From Halalkalibacter oceani (GTDB taxonomy: Bacteria; Bacillota; Bacilli; Bacillales; Bacillaceae_D): a stretch of DNA of 64,000 nt. Shown here piece by piece: positions 1 through 8,270 of this stretch. Each line of letters opens with the position of its first letter. Position 1 is the first letter of the stretch. The notes under the pieces are model-generated. The model was not told where the DNA came from and did not search any database. It saw nothing but the letters and a program-made list of their open reading frames with translations. Both the position numbers and the translations under genes were made by a program. Location: contig NZ_JBEPKD010000019.1 in NCBI RefSeq assembly GCF_040544555.1, positions 1 through 64,000 of the forward strand, read 5' to 3'.

Positions 1-141
1 GAGAGGAGCCATAGCAGCTTAATCGAAAAAAGGCGCATTACCCTTTTTCAGGGGTATTGCTATGAGCGGAACCTCTGCCCAAAAAACAGTCCGAAGGGGT
101 TTGTCGGACAGTGAGCAGAGAGAGGAGCCATAGCAGTTTAA
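1..141. repeat. 22-bp imperfect direct repeat pair at window start
   Basis: A 22-nt segment at 1-22 (begins GAGAGGAGCCATAGCAG) recurs at 120-141 with one C-to-T change. The ~97 nt between them contain no convincing gene. Part of the repeat-rich 398-bp stretch before the first gene. Its left context is cut off by the window edge. Confidence 0.6.
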
Positions 142-202
142 GTCAGAGGGGAAAAGCGACTGGGCGGTTTTTCCTAAAAGATAAGGAAGTATAAAAATTT
201 TC

Positions 203-337
203 GGGATGATTCGAGGCGGGGCGTCGGCTTCGCGCGTTACGCGGATGGCTGAAAGAACCCCGCTTTCAGCTACCCTTAAACGATTGTAACGGCTCCGCAC
301 GCCGCTTCTAAGAAAAGCCGCAACGCTTTTTTCTTAT
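203..337 (+). repeat. dispersed repeat family B, copy 1 (~135 bp)
   Basis: This segment aligns almost end to end with 29452-29585 on the same strand and with the reverse complement of 23181-23313. Shared blocks include GGGATGATTCGA, GGCGTCGGCTTCG, GTTACGCGGA, a hairpin around CTGAAA/TTTCAG, and a long block ending in CCGCACGCCGCTTCTAAGAAAA. It ends about 60 bp before the protease gene, so it is probably in that gene's 5' region. Function unknown; it resembles a REP/MITE-like non-coding repeat. Confidence 0.75.
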
Positions 338-398
338 ACATGGATTTCAATGTCTTGCTCATACTACATAACATATGCAGGAAAGAAAGGGGATTCGT

Positions 399-2672
399 AT
401 GAGTAAGGTATTGAGCTGGCTTTGGGCTGGTGTTGTCATTTGTGTACTTGGCTTAAATGGAGCACAAGCTGCTGGCTACCCAGGCTTTCCAGCGGCAGAG
501 AAAGTAATCGTTATTGTAACAGCCGCGGAGGATGTTGATCATGCAGCTGCTGAAGTGATGGCCCAATGTTCAACCTGTGAAATAAGAAAGACTTTTTCTG
601 AAGTGTTGAACGGGTTCTCGGTCGAGGTTCTTGAAAGTGAAGTCGAGCTGCTGCGGCAAATCAACGAAATTGAACGCGTTGATCCGGTCGTTCAATACGA
701 GGCGGAGCTGGATGGCAGCGTGCCGTTTATCGGCGGTGATCAGGTGCGGGGGTCGCTCGATCGCAATGGGGATCGTTTGACCGGAAAAGGGATCAAGGTT
801 GCTGTCATTGATACAGGAATTGACTACCGTCATCCTGATTTAAAGCGAAATTATAAAGGCGGCTACGATGTCGTCGATTATGATAATGACCCGATGGAGA
901 CGATTTCCTCTCAGGGAGCTCCGACGCTGCACGGCACGCATGTCGCCGGCATTATCGCGGCCAATGGGCAGGTGAAGGGTGTAGCGCCCGAAGCCGAAAT
1001 TTATGCTTACCGCGCGCTTGGTCCGGGAGGCCAGGGGACAACGGAGCAAGTAATTGAAGCGATTGAAAAAGCGGTCGCTGATGGTGTTGATGTCATTAAT
1101 CTTTCCCTGGGAAATACCGTGAATGGACCGGACTGGCCGACAAGCGTGGCGCTTGATAAGGCGGTCGAGGCCGGGATCGTCGCGGTAACCTCGAATGGCA
1201 ACAGTGGACCGAATATGTGGACGGTCGGTTCGCCCGGCACTTCAACGAAAGCGATCTCCGTCGGCGCTTCGGCTCCACCGATTCAAACCCCTTATGTGAC
1301 GGTGGCGGGGCAGGAGCGGGAAGTTACGCTTTATCCATTAGGAGGAACGCTTCCGTGGGAATTAAAGCGGGATGCCCCGATGGTTGATGTCGGATATGGA
1401 TTAGAAGAAGATTGGAAAAATAGTGACGTTCAAGGGAAGATTGCCTTAATCAAACGGGGGATGATCCCTTTCGCGGAAAAAGCGCAGGCCGCTTTGGCGG
1501 CGGGTGCAAAAGCGGCGATTATTTACAATAATCTCCCGGGCGACTTTGTCGGCGTCACACAGGTTGGCGTCAAGCTGCCGGTTGTCAGCATTTCAAAGGA
1601 AGATGGAGAATGGTTGAAAGAGCAGGTGGAGAAAGAAGGAGACTCTCTTCACATCCGGACGATTTACCGCCATGAGGAGGATTTTATCGCGCCGTTCAGT
1701 TCAAGGGGGCCGGTCACCCAGACATGGGAGGTGAAGCCGGACCTGGTCGCGCCGGGAGTGGCGATTGACAGTACTGTCCCGAACGGCTACCTCGGGTTGA
1801 ACGGGACGAGCATGTCGGCTCCGCATGTGGCTGGAGCGGCAGCTCTCGTGAAGCAGGCCCACCCTGACTGGACGCCGGAGCAAATCAAGGCGGCATTAAT
1901 GAACAGTGCAAAAAAACTCGTCACAAAGGAGGGAGAGCCTTATTTGCCGTATGAACAGGGAGCCGGACGTCTTCAGGTCGACAAGGCGGTTGAAACGACG
2001 ACGCTTGCTTACCCCGGCGCGTTAACGTTCGGAAAATGGTCGAAAGATGACCCGCGTGAAAAGCGCCAGGTCAGTTTCACCGTTGAAAACGTCGGCAGAC
2101 GGACAAACACCTATCACATTAATCCGCCATTTGAAGCGCCTGACGGGTTGCAGTGGGAGGTCCCTTATGCGGTAACGCTTGCCCCCGGAGAAAAGGAAGA
2201 GGTGACGATTCAGCTTGATCTTTTTCCAGCCGTACTTGAAGAGGGCATTCATCACGGGGACATTGTTGTGGAAGGCGGCGAAGAGGACATTGTTGTGCCG
2301 TATGTCTTTTTTATTGAGGAGCCTGATTATCCGCGCGTCATGGCCTTCAGCTTTGCACCGGGAGATGCGCCGGGAGAATACCGCTACGAGCTGTATTTGC
2401 CGGGAGGAGCCGAAGAGGTCGGCATCGCCCTTTATGATCCGGATACGTTCGAGTTTATCCGTTTCCTTGACGTCAAGCACAATGTCGGACGTGGCATGAC
2501 GGGAGGGGAATGGAAGGAGCTTGATCTGGAAGATGGAACCTATAAAGCGCTCGTCTACGCCAAGCAGGATGGTAAGGAAGACACGATTGAAGCTCTGATT
2601 ACGGTGGGGGAATATCCTCCCCCTGAAAAACAGGGTACAGAGGCCCAATTTAGACCTGCTTTACCAAACTAA
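399..2672 (+). CDS. vpr: Vpr-like secreted subtilisin (S8 family) with PA domain
   Basis: Extracellular serine endoprotease of the minor protease Vpr type. The ATG at 399 follows AAAGGGG at a good distance and opens a signal peptide (hydrophobic residues ~5-20, cleavage after AQA). A propeptide follows (~25-110). The S8 catalytic triad is Asp138 (VIDTGIDY), His181 (HGTHVAG) and Ser471 (NGTSMSAPH). A protease-associated (PA) insert of ~130 residues lies between His and Ser, as in Vpr and C5a-peptidase-like subtilases. The C-terminal ~200 residues look like beta-sandwich domains. At 757 residues it matches Vpr length (~800). No SLH or sortase anchor is visible, so it is probably released. It is monocistronic: a hairpin overlaps its stop codon. 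The family is certain; the symbol is by similarity. Confidence 0.85.
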   Translation: MSKVLSWLWAGVVICVLGLNGAQAAGYPGFPAAEKVIVIVTAAEDVDHAAAEVMAQCSTCEIRKTFSEVLNGFSVEVLESEVELLRQINEIERVDPVVQYEAELDGSVPFIGGDQVRGSLDRNGDRLTGKGIKVAVIDTGIDYRHPDLKRNYKGGYDVVDYDNDPMETISSQGAPTLHGTHVAGIIAANGQVKGVAPEAEIYAYRALGPGGQGTTEQVIEAIEKAVADGVDVINLSLGNTVNGPDWPTSVALDKAVEAGIVAVTSNGNSGPNMWTVGSPGTSTKAISVGASAPPIQTPYVTVAGQEREVTLYPLGGTLPWELKRDAPMVDVGYGLEEDWKNSDVQGKIALIKRGMIPFAEKAQAALAAGAKAAIIYNNLPGDFVGVTQVGVKLPVVSISKEDGEWLKEQVEKEGDSLHIRTIYRHEEDFIAPFSSRGPVTQTWEVKPDLVAPGVAIDSTVPNGYLGLNGTSMSAPHVAGAAALVKQAHPDWTPEQIKAALMNSAKKLVTKEGEPYLPYEQGAGRLQVDKAVETTTLAYPGALTFGKWSKDDPREKRQVSFTVENVGRRTNTYHINPPFEAPDGLQWEVPYAVTLAPGEKEEVTIQLDLFPAVLEEGIHHGDIVVEGGEEDIVVPYVFFIEEPDYPRVMAFSFAPGDAPGEYRYELYLPGGAEEVGIALYDPDTFEFIRFLDVKHNVGRGMTGGEWKELDLEDGTYKALVYAKQDGKEDTIEALITVGEYPPPEKQGTEAQFRPALPN

Positions 2673-2689
2673 TGTAATAAAGCAGGTCT
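2652..2689 (+). terminator. terminator-like hairpin overlapping the vpr stop
   Basis: A 12-bp perfect stem (AGACCTGCTTTA at 2652-2663, TAAAGCAGGTCT at 2678-2689) spans the stop codon of the protease gene. The downstream tract is T-rich but interrupted by G, so it may be a weak terminator or an mRNA 3' stabiliser. Confidence 0.6.
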
Positions 2690-2767
2690 TGTGGCTGTTG
2701 TTTTTGACAGATGTGTGAACGCAAAAAAGAAGTGGGATAATCTCTATTGATTTAATAGTAAAACACA

Positions 2768-2796
2768 TTGACATGAGGTTATCCCTATTGTAAGAT
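2768..2796 (+). promoter_or_regulatory. sigma-A-type promoter of the atp operon
   Basis: A perfect -35 TTGACA (2768-2773), a 17-bp spacer and TAAGAT as -10 (2791-2796) lie ~85 bp before atpZ. It is the only good promoter match between the protease and the ATP synthase genes. Confidence 0.6.
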
Positions 2797-2881
2797 TACA
2801 AAGGATAAAATGGTAAGGGTTACAGTACATAGGGTAGGTTCGTTCTTTAAAAGAGCTTAAAGGTTTTGAGGGGGCAAGCTG

Positions 2882-3112
2882 ATGCCTGATCATAAACGCA
2901 GCCCATGGAGAGCTATGGTGCTTGTTTCTATAATATCCTCTTATATTGTAGGCGGCGTAATAGGTGGAGTTTTTTTTGGCATATGGCTGGATTCCAAATT
3001 TAGTACACAACCTTTATTCCTGATTAGTTTTCTTCTATTAGGGCTTGCAACTGGACTTTATGGAACTTATCGCACAATCCAGCCTTTTTTAGGAGACGAT
3101 GCTAAGAAATGA
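2882..3112 (+). CDS. atpZ: AtpZ, small membrane protein of the ATP synthase operon
   Basis: A 76-residue protein of the AtpZ/AtpI family with two hydrophobic helices (~14-36 and ~45-65) and a conserved glycine-rich first helix (GGVIGGVFFG). AtpZ is the first gene of the atp operon in alkaliphilic Bacillus. There AtpZ and AtpI have been linked to ATP synthase assembly and Mg2+/Ca2+ transport. The ATG at 2882 follows a GAGGGGG ribosome site. Its stop overlaps the atpI start (ATGA at 3109-3112), which implies translational coupling. Product assignment rests on size, topology and position. Confidence 0.88.
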   Translation: MPDHKRSPWRAMVLVSIISSYIVGGVIGGVFFGIWLDSKFSTQPLFLISFLLLGLATGLYGTYRTIQPFLGDDAKK

Positions 3113-3498
3113 TACTGTTCGAAGAGAAAATGAAGCATTATTCAGTTGTTGTTGCGTTGATTGGAATAAGTACACTTCTCATCTTCCTACTAACTCCGTT
3201 ACAAAGCTATTCCCTTGGTTTTTTTATTGGCCTTACCTTTGGTTTCATCAATCTTTGGACAATCTATTATAAGACAAAAATTGTTGGACGTGCTGCAAAT
3301 GTAAAAAATAAATCCGCCTTCTCATTCATCTGGGCAGGTTCAGGGTTTGTCGTACGGACAGCAATAGCCTTGTGTGCCGTTTGGCTGGCGATTGCCTATC
3401 CTGCGTATATTCATCTCCTTTCAGTCATTACAGGGTTTTCCCTGATCTATATAATTTTACTTATTGACATGATTATCCAATTTATAAGAAAGAGGTGA
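3109..3498 (+). CDS. atpI: ATP synthase subunit I (AtpI)
   Basis: A 129-residue membrane protein with four predicted helices, in the standard atpI place between atpZ and atpB. AtpI is not part of the mature enzyme. In other bacteria it assists assembly or stability of the c-ring and has been linked to Mg2+ uptake. Its start overlaps the atpZ stop by four bases and its stop lies six bases before the atpB ATG, so it is tightly coupled within the operon. Sequence conservation in this family is low, so the call depends on topology and position. Confidence 0.88.
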   Translation: MILFEEKMKHYSVVVALIGISTLLIFLLTPLQSYSLGFFIGLTFGFINLWTIYYKTKIVGRAANVKNKSAFSFIWAGSGFVVRTAIALCAVWLAIAYPAYIHLLSVITGFSLIYIILLIDMIIQFIRKR

Positions 3499-3503
3499 AA
3501 GAT

Positions 3504-4217
3504 ATGGATCATGAAGCTCCGATTCGAACTTATTTCGGATTAGATTTTAATATGTCGACTGTCCTAATGACAACGGTCGCCTGCATAATTGTTTTTCTTA
3601 TCTGTTTCATTGGAACACGCCGCTTGTCAATGCGTCCGTCAGGTCTGCAGAACTTCCTGGAATGGATGATTGATTTTGTCAGAGGCATTATTAAGGCTAA
3701 CATGGATTGGAAAGTCGGGGGACAGTTTATCGCACTGGCCTTTACCTTGTTATTCTACACCTTCGTCGCCAACATGCTTGGGATGCCGTTTGAGCTTTAT
3801 AACCCTTCAACGCATGAAGTATGGTGGAAATCGCCTACCTCTGACCCGGTATTAACGTTGACGATGGCGGTACTAGTTGTCGTACTGACTCATTACTACG
3901 GGATCAAAATCAGAGGACTCGGGGAGTATTTGAAAGATTATATCCGCCCGGTTCCATTTTTGCTGCCGTTCAAAATCATTGAAGAGTTTGCAAATACGTT
4001 AACGCTCGGCATGCGTCTGTTTGGTAACGTTTATGCGAAGGAAATCCTGATGGTGTTACTCGTAACGGTGGGGACATCAAGCTTGTTTGGGGTTTTCGGG
4101 GCGTTTTTACCGCTTATGGCTTGGCAGGCATTCGGTATTTTTATCGGATCGATCCAGGCGTATATTTTTGCCATGCTCGCCATGGTTTATATGGCTCACA
4201 AAGTTGAGCATCATTAA
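3504..4217 (+). CDS. atpB: F1Fo ATP synthase subunit a
   Basis: Membrane stator subunit that forms the proton half-channels against the c-ring. The ATG at 3504 is preferred because AGAGGTG (3491-3497) sits seven bases upstream; an in-frame GTG at 3495 overlaps that site. The protein has 237 residues with several transmembrane helices. The essential Arg is Arg171 (MRLFGN). Eight residues on is Lys179 (VYAKEIL), and Gly211 (WQAFGIFIG) lies in the next helix. By position these match Lys180 and Gly212 of the B. pseudofirmus OF4 a subunit, where both matter for ATP synthesis at high pH. Non-alkaliphiles carry other residues there. Confidence 0.97.
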   Translation: MDHEAPIRTYFGLDFNMSTVLMTTVACIIVFLICFIGTRRLSMRPSGLQNFLEWMIDFVRGIIKANMDWKVGGQFIALAFTLLFYTFVANMLGMPFELYNPSTHEVWWKSPTSDPVLTLTMAVLVVVLTHYYGIKIRGLGEYLKDYIRPVPFLLPFKIIEEFANTLTLGMRLFGNVYAKEILMVLLVTVGTSSLFGVFGAFLPLMAWQAFGIFIGSIQAYIFAMLAMVYMAHKVEHH

Positions 4218-4289
4218 GTGAACACCGTCCTTTTTTCGGACATTGTATAAATTTACTATTTCATAAATTACTAAGGAGGAAGTTAGATT

Positions 4290-4508
4290 ATGTCTATGTC
4301 TTTATTAGCAGCTGGTATTGCAGCAGGTTTAGCAGCAATTGGTGGAGGGATTGCCGTAGCACTTATCGTAGCCGCAACGATTCAAGGGGTAACACGTCAA
4401 CCTGAACTTCGCGGAACTCTACAAACACTTATGTTCATTGGTGTACCACTTGCCGAAGCCGTGCCGATCATCGCGATCGTTATTTCTTTCCTATTATTGT
4501 TCCAATAA
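4290..4508 (+). CDS. atpE: F1Fo ATP synthase subunit c
   Basis: Proteolipid of the rotor ring: 72 residues, two transmembrane helices joined by the polar RQPE loop (36-39). The proton-carrying Glu56 lies in P53-L-A-E56-A-V-P59. The P-x-x-E-x-x-P motif is typical of alkaliphilic Bacillus; neutralophiles usually have Gly at the first Pro. In helix 1 the alkaliphile A-x-A-x-A-x-A motif is only half present: residues 18, 20, 22 and 24 read Gly, Gly, Ala, Ala. The ATG at 4290 follows AAGGAGG. A second ATG is two codons in. Product certain. Confidence 0.97.
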   Translation: MSMSLLAAGIAAGLAAIGGGIAVALIVAATIQGVTRQPELRGTLQTLMFIGVPLAEAVPIIAIVISFLLLFQ

Positions 4509-4674
4509 TAATGAGGATCGTACAAGCTCTCATAAGCAAAATGGCGATAGCGTTCAAGCGAACCTTCGCCATTCCTTATGTGGCTTGTTGTCAATGTCAA
4601 ACGTAACTTATCACAGGAAGTATTCATAGAGATTATCCTTTTTAATCTTCATAACGAAGAAAGGAGTGAATGAA

Positions 4675-5163
4675 GTGGATTCAATCAACTGGGGATCAGC
4701 GCTTTATCAGCTAGTAGCATTCGTAGCATTGCTGCTATTATTAAATAAATTTGCTCTTAAGCCGCTTATGGGCATCATGGAAAAACGTGAGCAGCTTGTC
4801 AATGAACAAATTGATTCTGCTGAAAAGACTCGTAAAGAAGCAGATGCTTTTATTAATGAACAGCGCAAGGAGCTAGAAAAGGCTCGTGTTGAGGCGCAGC
4901 AGATTATTGAGCAGGCGAAGAAGCTGAGCGAGCAGCAGGCTCAGGATATTATCCAGCAGGCGAGAGAAAATGCTGAGCGCGTCAAGGACTCTGCTCTTGC
5001 AGAAATCCAACGTGAAAAAGAACAAGCCGTTGCTTCTCTTCGTGAACAGGTGGCAAGCCTTTCCGTTTTAATTGCGACAAAAGTAATTGAAAAGGAACTC
5101 GATGCGAAGGAGCAGGAGAAACTTGTGCAGGAGTATCTTAAAGAGGTAGGCGAGGAGCTATGA
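4675..5163 (+). CDS. atpF: F1Fo ATP synthase subunit b
   Basis: Peripheral-stalk subunit: one N-terminal membrane helix (~8-28) followed by a long, charged, alanine-rich coiled coil to the C terminus, where it meets the delta subunit. An in-frame GTG at 4666 lies inside the AAAGGAG ribosome site. The GTG at 4675, eight bases after it, is the more likely start and gives 162 residues beginning MDSINWGSALYQL. The stop overlaps the atpH start (ATGA, 5160-5163). Strong match to Bacillus AtpF in the conserved REQVASLSVLIATKVIEKEL region. Confidence 0.95.
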   Translation: MDSINWGSALYQLVAFVALLLLLNKFALKPLMGIMEKREQLVNEQIDSAEKTRKEADAFINEQRKELEKARVEAQQIIEQAKKLSEQQAQDIIQQARENAERVKDSALAEIQREKEQAVASLREQVASLSVLIATKVIEKELDAKEQEKLVQEYLKEVGEEL

Positions 5164-5708
5164 GCAATCAAATAGCAGCCAATCGCTATGCACAAGCCCT
5201 ATTTGAGCTTGCACAGGAAAAGAACATTCTTCAAACAGTGAGCAGTGAACTGGAACTGGCGAAGAGAGTGTATGAATCAACGCCTGAACTTGGACGGGTT
5301 TTAAATCATCCGAAGATCAGCGATGCACAAAAGAGAGAATTCATTCAGAAGAGCTTTGGAGATGCAATAAGCGAAACGAGCTTACATACGTTCTTTCTCC
5401 TTATTGACCGGAAGCGGATTGATATTCTCGTACCAATGATTACAACATTTCAAGCCTTGGCTTATGAGGCTCAAAATATGGCGGAAGCCGTTGTTTATTC
5501 AGCCAAGCCGCTGACGGAGCAGGATGAGCAGCAGGTGGCTAACGTATTTGCAGGCAAGGTAGGCAAAGCCAATCTTGTCGTGAAGAATATTGTCAATCAA
5601 GATTTGATTGGTGGCATTAAGGTCCGCATCGGGGACCGTATTTTTGACGGTAGTGTTAAAGCACAGCTTGACCGTATCGAGCGCGAGCTTAGTACCGGAA
5701 CACGCTAG
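5160..5708 (+). CDS. atpH: F1Fo ATP synthase subunit delta
   Basis: Stator protein that links the top of the alpha3beta3 head to the b dimer. At 182 residues it is close to the B. subtilis length. It begins with the conserved N-A-N-R-Y-A-x-A-L-F-E-L type segment (IAANRYAQALFELA). The C-terminal region contains the family signature around GGIKVRIGDRIFDGSVKAQL. It is translationally coupled to atpF through the ATGA overlap and followed by a short gap to atpA. Confidence 0.95.
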   Translation: MSNQIAANRYAQALFELAQEKNILQTVSSELELAKRVYESTPELGRVLNHPKISDAQKREFIQKSFGDAISETSLHTFFLLIDRKRIDILVPMITTFQALAYEAQNMAEAVVYSAKPLTEQDEQQVANVFAGKVGKANLVVKNIVNQDLIGGIKVRIGDRIFDGSVKAQLDRIERELSTGTR

Positions 5709-5730
5709 TAGAAGATAGGGGTGAATGAAT

Positions 5731-7242
5731 ATGAGCATCAAACCAGAGGAAATTAGCTCTCTTATAAAGCAGCAGATTGAAAACTTTCAATCTGAAGTTC
5801 AAGTACAAGAGGTAGGTACGGTTATCCGTGTTGGTGATGGTATCGCTCTTGCTCATGGCCTTGAAAATGTTATGGCCGGTGAGCTGCTTGAATTCTCAAA
5901 CGGGGTAATGGGGATGGCTCAGAACCTTGAGGAGAACAGTGTCGGGATTATTATCCTTGGACCTTACAAGGAAATTCGTGAAGGTGACGAAGTAAAACGT
6001 ACTGGTCGCATCATGGAAGTTCCGGTAGGGGAAGAATTATTAGGACGTGTTGTCAATCCATTAGGACAGCCGATTGACGGACTTGGCCCAATCGCGACAT
6101 CAAAGACTCGTCCAATTGAAAGCAAAGCACCAGGTGTTATGGATCGTAAATCCGTACATGAGCCGCTTCAAACAGGAATCAAGGCGATTGATACAATGAT
6201 TCCAATCGGTCGTGGGCAACGTGAATTGATTATCGGTGACCGTCAAACGGGTAAAACAGCGATTGCGATTGACACAATTTTGAATCAAAAAGATGAAGAC
6301 ATGATTTGTATTTATGTCGCCATCGGTCAAAAGGAATCAACGGTTTCCGGCGTTGTGGAAACATTGCGTCAGCGCGGTGCACTTGATTATACGATCATTG
6401 TATCGGCGGGTGCTTCTGATCCGGCTCCTTTGCTCTTCCTCGCACCATATGCAGGGGTTTCGATGGGTGAAGAGTTCATGTACAACGGCAAACATGTTCT
6501 TGTGATCTATGATGACTTGACGAAGCAGGCATCTGCTTATCGTGAGCTTTCATTATTGCTGCGTCGTCCTCCAGGTCGTGAAGCATTCCCAGGGGATGTG
6601 TTCTACTTACACTCCCGTTTACTTGAACGTGCTGCAAAGCTCAGTGATGCCAAGGGTGGCGGCTCGATTACAGCGCTTCCTTTCATTGAGACACAAGCAG
6701 GTGACGTTTCAGCATACATTCCAACAAACGTTATTTCGATTACAGACGGACAGATTTTCCTTCAATCCGACCTTTTCTATTCCGGTGTACGTCCAGCGGT
6801 TAACGCCGGTCTATCGGTTTCCCGGGTAGGGGGTTCAGCGCAAATTAAAGCGATGAAGAAAGTTTCCGGTACGTTGCGTCTTGACCTCGCTGCTTACCGT
6901 GAGCTTGAAGCATTTGCTCAATTTGGTTCTGATTTGGATCGCGCAACACAGGCGAAGCTGAACCGTGGGCAACGTACGGTTGAAATTTTGAAGCAGGATC
7001 TTCACCAGCCTTTACCGGTTGAAAAGCAAGTTGCAAGTATTTATGCGTTAACAAAAGGATTCTTGGATGATATTCCACTTCAGGATGTACGCCGCTTCGA
7101 AGCGGAATTGCTTACATTCCTTGAACATAATAAGAAAGAGCTGCTTGAAGGTATTCGTACTACAGGCAACCTGCCTGACGACGCAGAGTTCAAAGCGGCG
7201 ATCGAAGAGTTCAAAAAAGGGTTTAACGTATCAAGCAACTAA
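5731..7242 (+). CDS. atpA: F1Fo ATP synthase subunit alpha
   Basis: Regulatory nucleotide-binding subunit of F1. Walker A GDRQTGKT, the LVIYDDL Walker B segment and the AYRELSLLLRRPPGREAFPGD signature region are intact. An in-frame ATG at 5725 lies one base after the AGGGGTG ribosome site. The ATG at 5731, seven bases after it, gives a protein beginning MSIKPEEISSLIKQQI, which aligns with Bacillus AtpA, and is used here (503 residues). Confidence 0.97.
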   Translation: MSIKPEEISSLIKQQIENFQSEVQVQEVGTVIRVGDGIALAHGLENVMAGELLEFSNGVMGMAQNLEENSVGIIILGPYKEIREGDEVKRTGRIMEVPVGEELLGRVVNPLGQPIDGLGPIATSKTRPIESKAPGVMDRKSVHEPLQTGIKAIDTMIPIGRGQRELIIGDRQTGKTAIAIDTILNQKDEDMICIYVAIGQKESTVSGVVETLRQRGALDYTIIVSAGASDPAPLLFLAPYAGVSMGEEFMYNGKHVLVIYDDLTKQASAYRELSLLLRRPPGREAFPGDVFYLHSRLLERAAKLSDAKGGGSITALPFIETQAGDVSAYIPTNVISITDGQIFLQSDLFYSGVRPAVNAGLSVSRVGGSAQIKAMKKVSGTLRLDLAAYRELEAFAQFGSDLDRATQAKLNRGQRTVEILKQDLHQPLPVEKQVASIYALTKGFLDDIPLQDVRRFEAELLTFLEHNKKELLEGIRTTGNLPDDAEFKAAIEEFKKGFNVSSN

Positions 7243-7275
7243 TGCTTGGAACCTTCAAAAAGGTGGTGAAATAAA

Positions 7276-8133
7276 ATGGCTTCATTGCGAGATATAAAAG
7301 CACGGATTACGTCAACGAAGAAGACGAAGCAGATTACGAAGGCGATGCAAATGGTATCGGCTGCCAAGTTAAACCGCGCGCAAAACAATGCGCAGTCTTT
7401 TCTGCCTTATACAGAGAAAATCCGTGAAGTGGTGGCGAGTATTGCCGCTTCTGGAACTCAGGTCTCTCACCCGATGCTGGAAGAACGTCCGGTAAAAAAG
7501 ACAGGCTATGTGGTGATTACTTCTGACCGCGGGTTAGCGGGCGGCTATAATGCCAGTCTGATTCGTGAGCTTATGGAAACGATCAAGCAACGCCACTCCT
7601 CAACCGATGAATATGCGATTGTGGTGATGGGGCGTATCGGACGTGATTTGTTTAAAAAGCGTAACCTGCCGATCGTTCAGGAAATTGTCGGGCTGGCCGA
7701 TCAGCCTGAGTTTCACGACATCAAAACGATTGCCAAAAATACGGTTGATATGTTCTCAGATGGCGTATTTGATGAATTATATCTTTGGTACAACCACTTT
7801 GTCAGTCCGATTACGCAAGATGTGACTGAGAAGAAGCTTTTACCGTTAACGGATTTGGCTGAAACGGCTGCTACGAGCACATATGAATATGAACCGTCTG
7901 AGCAGGCCATTTTAGAGCGCCTGTTGCCGCAATATGCTGAGAGCTTGATTTTCGGCGCCTTACTTGATGCGAAAGCGAGTGAGTTCGGCGCGCGGATGAC
8001 AGCGATGAGCGCAGCAACAGACAATGCGACATCTCTTATCGATGAGTTGACATTATCCTATAACCGTGCGCGTCAAGCGGCGATTACGCAGGAAATCACC
8101 GAGATCGTCGGCGGCGCGGCGGCGCTTGAATAA
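7276..8133 (+). CDS. atpG: F1Fo ATP synthase subunit gamma
   Basis: Central rotor shaft of F1: 285 residues. The N-terminal helix (MASLRDIKARITSTKKTKQITKAM) and the C-terminal helix (NRARQAAITQEITEIVGGAAAL) that form the coiled-coil shaft are both highly conserved. A start after AAAGGTGG fits. The 137-bp gap to atpD is larger than other gaps in the operon and contains the GGAGGG ribosome site of atpD. Confidence 0.97.
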   Translation: MASLRDIKARITSTKKTKQITKAMQMVSAAKLNRAQNNAQSFLPYTEKIREVVASIAASGTQVSHPMLEERPVKKTGYVVITSDRGLAGGYNASLIRELMETIKQRHSSTDEYAIVVMGRIGRDLFKKRNLPIVQEIVGLADQPEFHDIKTIAKNTVDMFSDGVFDELYLWYNHFVSPITQDVTEKKLLPLTDLAETAATSTYEYEPSEQAILERLLPQYAESLIFGALLDAKASEFGARMTAMSAATDNATSLIDELTLSYNRARQAAITQEITEIVGGAAALE

Positions 8134-8270
8134 AGATCGGATGACGGCGGCGTCTTTTCGGGAAGGCGCTGCTAACTGACATACAGAGAAATGCCTGTCT
8201 CTTAACGGAGTAGACATGATTGATTGAACGATAACAGCTGAATATAGTTATATAGGAGGGATAGGAAAAC

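Noticed and set aside
19..300. 93-residue minus-strand frame at the window start
   Set aside because: Overlaps family B repeat sequence that recurs in non-coding positions; no homologous protein pattern and no ribosome site.
2022..2648. 208-residue open frame antisense to the protease gene
   Set aside because: Lies entirely within vpr on the other strand, no ribosome site and no recognisable protein features.
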